Shown one piece after another: positions 1-10,206 of a DNA stretch of 64,000 nt. The stretch covers positions 5,286,001 through 5,350,000 of the forward strand of contig NC_135553.1 in the NCBI RefSeq assembly GCF_964340395.1. Direction: 5' to 3'. The position numbers and the translations under genes were made by a program. The notes under the pieces were generated by a model. It saw nothing but the letters and a program-made list of their open reading frames with translations, was not told the origin of the DNA and made no database searches. Positions within the stretch are counted from its first letter, which is position 1, and each line of letters begins with the position of its first letter. This DNA comes from Glandiceps talaboti. Lineage: Eukaryota; Hemichordata; Enteropneusta; Spengelidae.

Positions 1-171
1 ATCTGTTGGTCTCCCTACCTTGATAGGTCATGTATAAATGTGTTGACAAAACGTCACTGCAATCAGCTTGATCTAGCTACATACCGACAAAGTTTGATCC
101 TACTGCCAAAGGTCGTACAAAGATTCCTAACCCAGGCAGTCATAACTATGTTCAGTAGATTGTCGTCAACA

Positions 172-1074
172 ATGGAAATATCTAAAGATCCGAAAGCCTT
201 AGCACTTGTACTCAGCCACCTTGAAAAGGGGTTTCCTGAGTCTATAGCCTCTTACTACCTTGTGAGAAACGTCCGGGACAAGAAATGGGACAGAACGGAG
301 ATATTTGTTGACAATAGTGAACGGGAATGCACACCTGTTTTCTGCCATGGTCCGTCTGTACTTTCTGAAAATACAGATATCGGTTGTTGGCTACTGTTTG
401 GCGAAGATGAGGACAGGTTAATATCGATGTTAAACAAAGTCAATGTTACTGAACGTCGTCTGGATGGTTGCTATGACATCGACACCGTCATCTTTATGTG
501 TTTAAGTGATAAATTCCTCACAACTATCACCCAATATATGAACAACTATGGATTTAAGATTGAAAATATATTCACCTATCGAGCGTACATCAGAACTTTG
601 GACAAAGCATTTTTGGCAAGTATCCAGCAGCAAGCACAAGAACTTCCAAAGGGATATACCATGGCACCACTAAGACCTGAGCATGCAGAGCTTGTTGCAT
701 CGGAGACCAACTATTGTTCATCAGCTGCTATTCAACTCGTTAGGAAAATGATTGAAGAATTTCCATCAGTTGCCATATATCCACCTAACCAAGATAAACC
801 TGTATCGTGGTCAGCTCTACATCAACATGGCATGGTAGGGTTTGGCTATACTCAACCAGAGTATAGGAACAAAAAGTTTTCACAGATCAGGCATGTAGAA
901 ACGATGTCTCGCCTCCCAGATTTAGGCTACAAGGAGCTGTTCTTTGGTACTACAGATGATAACATCCCTGTCAATAAAGTGATCAATAAATATCCAGGCT
1001 TGAAGCGACAGCATTTGATTCATTACATCATTTTCAAGAAAGCTCAAGTGATGAAAACAAGTTCAAAATTGTAA
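172..1074 (+). CDS. GLYAT-like N-acyltransferase, copy 1 (single exon)
   Basis: Predicted acyl-CoA-dependent N-acyltransferase of the glycine N-acyltransferase-like (GLYAT/GLYATL, GNAT-fold) family, which conjugates acyl groups from CoA to amino acids. The open frame starts at 40, but I place the start at 172 (MEISKDP) because it matches the start of the downstream paralogue; Met codons at 40 and 148 are alternatives. The protein is 300 aa. The C-terminal third holds the GLYAT-type segment PVSW...GY.QPEYRN, comparable to PVSWDLMD...GTLPEYR in mammalian GLYAT, which belongs to the acetyl-CoA-binding GNAT half. No intron is seen, unlike vertebrate GLYAT, so a retro-copy origin or an intronless lineage family is possible. 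The tandem paralogue lies 1.36 kb downstream on the same strand. Substrate cannot be told from sequence. Confidence 0.75.
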   Translation: MEISKDPKALALVLSHLEKGFPESIASYYLVRNVRDKKWDRTEIFVDNSERECTPVFCHGPSVLSENTDIGCWLLFGEDEDRLISMLNKVNVTERRLDGCYDIDTVIFMCLSDKFLTTITQYMNNYGFKIENIFTYRAYIRTLDKAFLASIQQQAQELPKGYTMAPLRPEHAELVASETNYCSSAAIQLVRKMIEEFPSVAIYPPNQDKPVSWSALHQHGMVGFGYTQPEYRNKKFSQIRHVETMSRLPDLGYKELFFGTTDDNIPVNKVINKYPGLKRQHLIHYIIFKKAQVMKTSSKL

Positions 1075-2433
1075 GGTTAGGAGTTATGCTTCTTTTTACA
1101 GTCAAGTACTGCAGAATACACGGAGACTTATAAAGGATTTATTGATCGCATTATTGTACACAATACTTTAGGAAATCGTAATTCTTAAAATCAGAGACAC
1201 GTTAACACAACCCTCAGAATTCAACCAAGCCATCAGTGCCGCACTTAGAAAGCGAGATTTAATTGGCAGAAATGTACTATCCTACAGGGACACGATATGT
1301 GACAATTATTGGGTGACATCTGGTTTTATTTTTATTCAAACATTTTCCGAATACCATCATTATCTCCAAAAAGTACTTTTCAAGTGAATTGTAAATTGAC
1401 CAAACATTCTATATGGTTATGCCATGTATGTCTGGATCTGAATCATGGCTTTATAGGAAAATTCATGCATTCTATTGAATTAGACATATTTGCATTTTGT
1501 TTTACGAAATTTACTGTCTATTCAATTTTCTTATTTGCAAGGTAAGATGACTAAATAATGCAATACTCTGCTGATATGTTTTATTTTAGTGAAGCAACGT
1601 GTTACAAAAATAAACAACATTTTGAAGATATGTTCTATCTTTGTGTTACAGAGTTTTAGGTTTAAATCTATCTCTGCCTTTTTGATACACCTTTCTAAGA
1701 AACAAAAAGAGACAAAAAGGTTTTTGTCTTTGGTAAAGTATGTGTTTCAGGAGAGTTTTGATGGCAAATTTGTGCTTCAGACTTAGTACTACTGCTATTT
1801 CCCCCGATGTCAGAGGTGAGAGTTGATTTTTAGACCCCTTATAAACTGCGAACAAAGTAGATGTAAGATTTTCGATTGTCTAGTCAGTTAGCTCATTGCT
1901 AGCATTTGTTCTAGGTTCGAGCCCCATGTGATGTAAGTTTCCAGACAAAGTTTTGATATGAGTTGCATGACATCATTCTATAACACATGGTCAATAAATT
2001 TTTGCCTGTGCGGGCGCTGTATAGTAGTAATTCGCGACCGATAACACCCGACCTACATACAATAGTAGAGTACATGCTCCAGAGTACAATAGTTTATAAT
2101 GGCCTCTGACTTGCCCTATAACTATCAGTGAGGTGAACGGGTACGGGTGTCAGTAATTCTAAAAGTAGTCGCCACTAGTACTGGTTTTTAAAGAATTAAT
2201 ATCGGAGACTGTCATTTAGGCTTAAAACTGGATATATTTTACACACTCTTGGCAGTTTATTATTGTCACTGAGGTTATATATATAAACAATGTGACAAAT
2301 CATTTTTATTCAGGTAACTTGTTTGTCACATAAAATGTTTGACCTTATCCTCAAAAGGTCGCGGTAAGCTCTTACTTTCATTGAAGACAACCATTGCATT
2401 GTCGTGTTTCTGTAGAATATCGTCCACTACGAT
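1075..2433. other. Intergenic spacer between the GLYAT-like paralogues
   Basis: AT-rich sequence without a convincing gene. It presumably holds the 3'UTR of copy 1 (an AATAAA lies near 1992) and the promoter/5'UTR of copy 2. A polypyrimidine-AG (TTTCTGTAG near 2415) just before the second ATG could be an acceptor for a 5'UTR intron. A tRNA-like B-box segment near 1910 is listed separately. The short open frames here look random. Confidence 0.5.
1876..1935 (+). repeat. Possible tRNA-derived SINE fragment (A/B-box-like)
   Basis: GGTTCGAGCCCC matches the RNA polymerase III B-box consensus GGTTCGANTCC, and TAGTCAGTTAGCTC about 30 bases upstream resembles a degenerate A box. No intact tRNA cloverleaf was found, so a decayed tRNA-derived SINE head is the better reading. 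Low confidence from a single copy. Confidence 0.3.
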
Positions 2434-3339
2434 ATGGATATATCAAAAGACCCAACAGCTTTGAAACTTCTACTCGACCAACTTGAAGAGCTTCAATGGC
2501 TCCCAGAAAGTATACCTATTTACAATTTCGTGAGACATGTCAGAGACAAGAAATGGGACAGGGCGGAAATATTTGTTGACAATAGTGTGCAAGACGGCGC
2601 AACTGTATTCTGCCATGGTCCAACCGTGTTTTCAGAAAATGCGGTGGTCGGTGGTTGGTTCCTGTATAGCGAAGATGAGGACAGGTTAACGTCAATGTTA
2701 AACAAAGTCAGTGTTACCGAGCGTAGTCTGGATGGTTGCTATGGCACCGACACTGTCATCTTCATGTGTTTAAATGATAAATTCCTCGCCACTATCACTC
2801 GGTACATGAAAAGCCATGGCTTCGATATTGAAACAATCTATACTAATCGGGCGTATGTCCGAAGTTTGGACAAAGTAACTTTGACAAGTATTCAGCACCA
2901 AGCACCAGTACTTCCGCAGGGATACACAATGGCACCACTAAAACCTGAGCATGCAGAGCTTGTTGCGTCAAAGACCGGCTATTGTACAGAAGCAGCTATT
3001 CCCCTTGTCAGGAAAATGATTGAAGAATTTCCATCAATTGCCATATATCCACCTAACCAAGATAAACCTGTGTCGTGGGCAGCTGTACGTCAACACGGCA
3101 TGGCTGGCTTTAGCTATACTCAACCAGAGTACAGAAACAGAAAGTTTTCACAGATAAGGCATGTGGAAATGATGTCTCTCCTCATTGATTCAGGCTACAG
3201 GATATTCGTTGCCACTACAGATGACAACATCGCTGTGCATAAAGTGATCAATAAGTATCCAGGCTTGAAGCGTCATCATTTGATTCATTACATCATTTTC
3301 AAGAAAGCTCAAGTGATGAAAACAAGTTCAAAATTGTAG
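2434..3339 (+). CDS. GLYAT-like N-acyltransferase, copy 2 (single exon)
   Basis: Tandem paralogue of the upstream GLYAT-like gene, 301 aa, starting MDISKDPTAL. The two proteins align along their whole length. The C-terminal 110 residues are the most alike, sharing the RKMIEEFPS, PPNQDKPVSW, TQPEYRN, FSQIRHVE and KVINKYPGLKR blocks and an identical IIFKKAQVMKTSSKL tail. The family role is transfer of an acyl group from acyl-CoA to an amino-acid amine; the actual substrate is unknown. The frame is uninterrupted with no in-frame stop or visible splice site, so both copies look functional. Divergence is greater in the N-terminal half (acyl-acceptor side in GLYAT), suggesting that substrate choice may differ between the copies. 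That last point is inference. Confidence 0.75.
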   Translation: MDISKDPTALKLLLDQLEELQWLPESIPIYNFVRHVRDKKWDRAEIFVDNSVQDGATVFCHGPTVFSENAVVGGWFLYSEDEDRLTSMLNKVSVTERSLDGCYGTDTVIFMCLNDKFLATITRYMKSHGFDIETIYTNRAYVRSLDKVTLTSIQHQAPVLPQGYTMAPLKPEHAELVASKTGYCTEAAIPLVRKMIEEFPSIAIYPPNQDKPVSWAAVRQHGMAGFSYTQPEYRNRKFSQIRHVEMMSLLIDSGYRIFVATTDDNIAVHKVINKYPGLKRHHLIHYIIFKKAQVMKTSSKL

Positions 3340-5100
3340 GAAGTGTGGCAGTCAAATCAACACATTGCAAAATACAGATTTGGCTGTAGCAAATGTGACG
3401 TGCTGCCCCATCTGTCAGCACTATTACGTCACCGTTTGTTCTGAATTGAGCTATTTCCAGCACATTGCATACCGTACACGCAATTCTACCAGCAATCAAT
3501 GTGGTTGAAGTGGTAAACCGTGTTAAAATGACTATAACGTCAGACTTCTCAGGCTATGGCCACCTACCCCACGCCCTAAACGTTACGTCACTGATGTAAT
3601 TTAATTATCAAGTATAGACAATTGACTATCACCATGGCAACAGTTCAAATCAGACACAAACGCTAGTGTTATGCGTACGTGATTTGTAATTTGTAAGATA
3701 ATTGTCAATGAATAAGTTCAGTTTTTGAGTGAAAATATAACCCTCAGCTTAAATTTAGGTACCATTTTATGGTAACCATACATTTCAGGCTGGGGATGTC
3801 ATTGGAATGGTCAGTCACTAAAACCAATGGATGCATGGAGTTTACAAACCATTTTGACAAAGGGTCGTTATTCTTTAGATTGCCATGGTCACCATCACAA
3901 TTTGAATTAGAGGTATAATGATATATTTTACAAATTCCAATTACCATGGCAACAAAAGTCCGTTTGTGGTCATGTATTTCGCACCCCTAAATTTAGTAAC
4001 ATAGATCCTTGGATACGTATAATACATTTTCAGTAATTTTCACAAAATACTTAGTCTTTCGTAATCACTTTTGTAATAGCTACCAAAAATGTAATCAATT
4101 CATCCGTGTACCATAGACAATCTTTCCACAGGGTTTTATCTAAAGTTATCAGTAACTATTTTATACAACAAAAATATTGATTTGTTTTCAATTTCCACTA
4201 CAACATTCTCGCAAACCAGAGCTGTTATTTATTTCGCGACATTGCACTGCGAAATAAAGTGATGCATCTTGGAAGGTGCCGTAAAAGAGACTGTGGTTTA
4301 CGACGATGCAATACAAGCACATACAAGATCATTATCAGAGACAATAAAGTGTTATTTGCCTGTGAGGGCGCCACAACCCTGATCAGGCCTCTCGGAGTCC
4401 TAATAGTCCAGTCAAAATATAACATTTTTTCTAAGTCAGTGATTTAAGAATGTGTCTATTTTTAAGTCTCTTGTTAGAACACAAATACAAAATATGCATC
4501 AGTGTTTGGCAATGATATGGAAACATGAAGGAAATGCCCACCAAAGGAACTGCCCTCAAAGAGATAATAATAATGCTCGTAACAAAGAAAAAGCCCCAAG
4601 GCAGCACAAATACACAAGTTGGTGTTTTTAGAATATATGTATTTTTATATAGCATGTAATTACAACAATAAACAGCACACTAAATTCAAGTGTTCTTGGC
4701 AGTGATGTAGAAACACAGAAGTATTGAATAGGAATATTTCTAAGACGACAGCTAGTATATCCCAAAACACAAAACAGTCTAATTCTGCATATACAAGGTA
4801 TGAAATGACTGTGTCTTGAATGTTTTGGTATTAATACATGCATTTGTACAGTGATCTACTGATCTACAATATTATATGATGTATTTTTACAGTGATAATC
4901 TACAATATGATCTTCTGGCTAATCCATTCTTAACTTTAATCTAGCTACCAAAAATAAAGATATATCTGTGTCATAAATATCATTTCTACAACAATACAGC
5001 AATTTGGTGACATCCAACTTAGTAAAAACCACATTGTTGTTTTCACATATGGAGGTAATCTAATGTGAGAAATATTAACTTGAAATCAAGGTGTGTGATT
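3340..5100. other. Intergenic region between GLYAT-like copy 2 and NUF2
   Basis: About 1.8 kb, AT-rich, with no recognisable gene on either strand. It should contain the 3'UTR of the GLYAT-like gene and the end of the NUF2 transcript. The 60-75-residue open frames here show no family resemblance or codon-like periodicity that I can see. Confidence 0.5.
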
Positions 5101-5163
5101 TTAAACAGTAGCTTTCAGGCACTCAGAAATGTGCTTTGTTGTTGGTAGTCACTTGTTGAAAGT

Positions 5164-5170
5164 TTTATTT
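5164..5170 (-). terminator. Candidate NUF2 poly(A) signal
   Basis: The minus strand reads AAATAAAA here, about 415 bases 3' of the NUF2 stop codon. It is one of the first canonical AATAAA signals downstream and is a plausible cleavage signal, but the motif is common in AT-rich DNA. Confidence 0.35.
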
Positions 5171-5489
5171 TAATAGATTCATAGCCCCCAGTATATTAGA
5201 TAAGTATATTTCCAAGCAATGTTGAATTGTTGAATAGAATAAAACATACAAGACAACACTTAAAAGAAAATGTCTACATTACACAAAGTGAAAGTGAACA
5301 TCACACAGTTCTAGGTAGATTGTACAGCATGCAGTCACAGTTACTACATCTTTTCTTCAAGTCTGATTCATGTGGTTGAATAACAGTTAACATATGGCAG
5401 TGACACATGATAATATTTGTCAGTAAAATAACTGACTGTCTAGTCCTGGTCTTCGGAAAACAATGTAATGTGACTTGGTTGAGTTCATG

Positions 5490-5655
5490 CCATGTTTCAG
5501 CTATCTCACTGTGGTACTAGTCTTCTGAGAACAATGTGACTGGGTTGATTTCATTCCATGTTTCAGCTATCTCACTGTGGTACTAGTCTTCTGAGAACAA
5601 TGTGACTGGGTTGATTTCATTCCATGTTTCAGCTATCTCACTGTGGTACTCTTCA
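5490..5655 (-). repeat. 66-bp tandem repeat across the NUF2 stop codon (about 2.5-3 copies)
   Basis: CATGTTTCAGC recurs at 5491, 5557 and 5623, exactly 66 bases apart. The copy at the highest coordinates is the end of the last NUF2 coding exon. The next copy is nearly identical and lies in the 3'UTR, and the third is degenerate. The period is 22 codons, so the frame is kept: each unit ends in TAG at the same point. Confidence 0.9.
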
Positions 5656-8600
5656 AGCTACAAGACAGAAATAAATAACAAGATGTCTATGTTGCATTTG
5701 ATTACTAGAGATGAAAAACTTCTCATATTCTTGAACGATTGAAAAAAAACGAAGTCACTGTTATGAAAAACAAAGAATATGGTGGAAATGATAAAACAAA
5801 AAAACACATTTTCAATTACAAATATGGACATCATTCAGTCAAATTTTCATATGTTGCGAAACAAAGTAACATGTGTATGTCACATATATATCACCTTTGT
5901 GCCAGGTTTGAATGAAACTGGATAGTGCATATCTGAGATATGACGTAGAGTTTTACGGGACAGATGGACAGTACCCATTGTTATAGTCCCCACCTCGGTC
6001 GGGGAGACTTAAAAATGATACTCACAGCATGTAAGAGAGTATCTTCATAAAGTCCCTTCATTTCTTTCATTTCGACTTCATAACTCTGTTCATTGGTCTC
6101 CAACTAGAAGGATGTCAAACACAAAATAGTCAACAACAAATTTTACAATAATTATTTTTACACAGTTTTAGAAATGTTTACAATGATTTAGAAATGTTTA
6201 CAATGTTTTAGAAAAAGATACAGGGGAAAATTTGAATTTGATGTATTATGATTTCCCTCCTAAAACTGGTCTGCATTTTGTTGTAATTCAGTCAGAAGGC
6301 TGCTACATACAAAATAAATTTGCCATTATTTAAACAAAAATGTTGACAATAGTTTAGTCTATACCTACAATAGTAATTATCTACATGTTGACTCACAATA
6401 TTTATAACTTACTTTGAACTTTTAGCTGTTTTCTGTTTTATTCTGCATATAAAGAGTGCCAGTCCTTGGACAGGCAATAAATTGTAATATTAACCTTGCT
6501 AGAATGTGTTATAGTACATATTCACCTTGTTGGAATGTGTTATAGTACATATTAACCTTGCTGGAATGTGTTATAGTACATATTAACCTTGCTAGAATGT
6601 GTTATAGTACATATTAACCTTGCTGGAATGTGTTATAGTACATATTAACCTTGCTGGAATGTGTTACTGTACATATTAACCTTGCTGGAATGTGTTACTG
6701 AACATATTAACCTTGTTGGAATGTGTTACTGTACATATTAACCTTGCTGGAATGTGTTACTGTACATATTAACCTTGCTGGAATGTGTTATAGTACATAT
6801 TAACCTTGCTAGAATGTGTTATAGTACATATTCACCTTGTTGGAATGTGTTATAGTACATATTAACTTTGCTGGAATGTGTTATAGTACATATTAACCTT
6901 GCTGGAATGTGTTGTAATACATATTAACCTTGCTGGAATGTGTTATAGTACATATTAACCTTGCTGGAATGTGTTATTGATAATGTCCAAGTAATAGTTT
7001 AGATATATATTACATTGAAGGCCTAGTTCAGATTACTAGTATTAATGTAGATCAAAAAAAAAAGTTGTCTGACACGGCTAGAAAAAAATCAGTCTAGAAC
7101 AAAAGAGTAATACAATGTCTTCCCAACTGATATTAAGATATCACAAATGAGAGAACCTGGAATTGAAAGCCTGGCCTTTAAGTAAATTTATGCCTTACAT
7201 TTCTCAGGAGCTTGTCTTTTTCTGTTGCAAACTTGCCAAACTCCTTGTTATTTTCACTTCTTTTTGCAAACACAGCATCTCGTTCCCTGCAATACAAAAA
7301 TAGGTCAAATTCCGCACAAAAATAAAAGGCATCACAACCAAAATGTTGAAAACACAATATGAACATATATGTTATATGTAACTGTATGTTGATTGAACAC
7401 ATTCAAACAAAATACATGGGATTTATAGCCTGATTGTTCTAGGTCACTACAATTCTGCATCTATGGCATTCATTCTACAGTACTCAAAACATGAGTTAAA
7501 ACACTGCAGATATCATTACACTTCCAGAAATTATACCTCCGCATGTATAATCACATTTAATATTACTGATATTTTTCTTCATTTACTTAGTCAAAAAAAT
7601 AACACTGACTATAGGGTTTGGTCACTTCTTGTCTTTGACTCAGAGTAACAAGGCCCCTTAGGTCACTCATATTTTTCTTCATTTACTTAGTCCAAAAAAT
7701 AACACTGACTATAGGGTTTGGTCACTTCTTGTCTTTGACTCAGAGTAACAAGGCCCCTTAGGTCACCCATATTTTCCTTGGCTGAATGAAGGGAAATATT
7801 GGGGAAAAACATCTTAATGTAATGTATTGTATTATATACATACTTGACAGTTTCTTCCAAGTCTGCCGCCAACGACCCCATTTTGCTTTCATGCTGCAAC
7901 ATTACTTTAGACACTTTCTCCTGTTTGAGGGCGCACTGTCTCTTCATCTGATTGGACTTGGCAGAACATTCACTGAGGACATCTTTCTGTTGACTCTTCT
8001 TGTCTTGGATTTTTACCAATTGTTCCTCAGCTTCTCTGCAATTCAGATGAGCAAAAATATTAAATTTGACATTTTAAGTGTGCAGTTTTATCTCTCCTCG
8101 GTCAATGTGTCTTTCTCATACCAGCTGTATTTGAAAACAGGAAAGATAACAAGTTGTAATGAGTCCACTCACCTTGATTTTTGTTGTTCAGCTTTGATAG
8201 CCAAGATAAGTTTCACTCCTTGTTTGGCATTCTCCAACATGGTTTGTCCATTCTGTCTCAACACATAGTGCTCCTGTAACTTGATGCAGTTTTCATCTTT
8301 GGCTTGCTTCAAGCATTGGATGTTGTGTTTCATCCGAGATATGTCATTTTTCATTTTCTCTGGAGACTGCACTATGCGTGATGAGATTTTCTCTGCTTCT
8401 TCTCTATTGCCAACCTCACGGCATCTGATTTGGTCCTAAAAGAAAACAAAGAGAACTGGTTAACATGCCATAGTCCGTTTATGAAAAAGACAAAAGATTG
8501 CATAGTTTGGACACTAGGGGTGCTATTTAGAAGCGAGGAAGTGAGAGCTACAATGTGTACAGAAGGCTGCCTAGAAAAATCATCAATTCACAATGCCTTT

Positions 8601-9729
8601 AGGCTGAAATCAATGGCATCAGGTAGTTTAAATAGTTCAGCTTATCTGTAGAGATGATGTGGTGTTTTTGGGTTAGCTTTGTGTGTTGTATGGCCTACAT
8701 TTTTACTGCCATGTGATTGGCATTGATGATCAAAATTTTAGCTCTCTTTTCCCCCAATGTAAGGTGCACTCCTTAGACTCCCCACAATAAAAATCATGCT
8801 ATGAAAATGTAAAAGTAAAAAAGTAAAGGGGATATTATTTATCAAGTAAAACAACAACCGAAACTGGCAAAATGATCAACTTTGATTGTGGATGTATATG
8901 TTTAACAGTTACATATAGTCTTCTGACAAACACCACTTGTTTTAGCAATACTATGGTTGGCAGAAGTAATGTAGCTTTCTAAAATTAATGAAAGACATTA
9001 GATAAATGCAAAACAAAGAAATAATTGTACTCATGTTGATATAAATTACTGAAATTGAAACTATCTCCTGAGATCACTTGCCTACACTCAGTTGACAATC
9101 TATGAAGTTACAATGCTATTACACTGACTTACAAGTTTAGCTGTTTTGTCTGCTATGGTAGCCTTTGTTTGAGTGTTTTCATTCTGTATCTCACGGCAAT
9201 GAGTCTTCATCTCTTTCATATGCTCATTCATCTCACCAATCTCATTTTTCATCTGAAATTAAATACAAATATAATGTCATTTATATGCCTATGTTGATAG
9301 CTATATGGAAGACCTGTTATGATTTCAATGTCGCATGTAACACTAGCTTGATTAAGAATTGAAATAAAAGCCTGGAATGAAAACATTGTACAAGCAAATA
9401 TTATTGTTGAAATCAGCTTGTCACCACTGAAAATCATCATGCAAATAAACCATTTGAATGTGTTGATATTTATGCACATTACAGAGGAAACACTAAACCT
9501 TATTATCTTAGCTTGCCATAACATTGATCTCCATACCTGTTCTATTTGTGGTGCCTTCTCTGCCTGCATGGCTCTTATTCTATTGATATTGGATTGGATA
9601 TCATCCTTGGCAGTCAGTAACTGTCTACATTTGTCCTGTAAGGACGCCTGGTAATAGATAACATTTTGTCTACAGTTAGTACACTTGTATGTAATATGTG
9701 GATATTCCCATGGAACTAATATGGTCTTT

Positions 9730-9778
<49 letters not shown>

Positions 9779-10127
9779 CATAAACCATATTGTTGTTAAC
9801 AATACAGTTGACATGAAACGTATATATGTGATAAACACACGATGTGAAATGCCATGTAGATCCAACATCTTTCCAAACCATAACATGTTTCATATATTTG
9901 TAGTACTTACATAGTTCACCATGATATTCTCATAGGTTTCCATCCTCACATCTGAAAATTTCTTAAAATTGATTAGGCCACTCAAAAATCTTGCTGTTCT
10001 CTTGGGTTCTAAATAAAACATATTAATTCATTACAGCAAAATAAAATCAAAGGGATATTTGACCATCATCACTACCATTTGTGGAATGTGAAGATTTGTG
10101 GACAGTTCCTATATTTTGGTGTTTGTT

Positions 10128-10206
<79 letters not shown>

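Noticed and set aside
6490-6976. CRISPR-like array
   Set aside because: The units are directly adjacent with no unique spacers, in a eukaryotic intron. It is a minisatellite. The same applies to 56.29-56.84 kb.
7786-8268. A 160-residue plus-strand open frame
   Set aside because: It is antisense to NUF2 exons 7-8, which have clear homology and splice sites.
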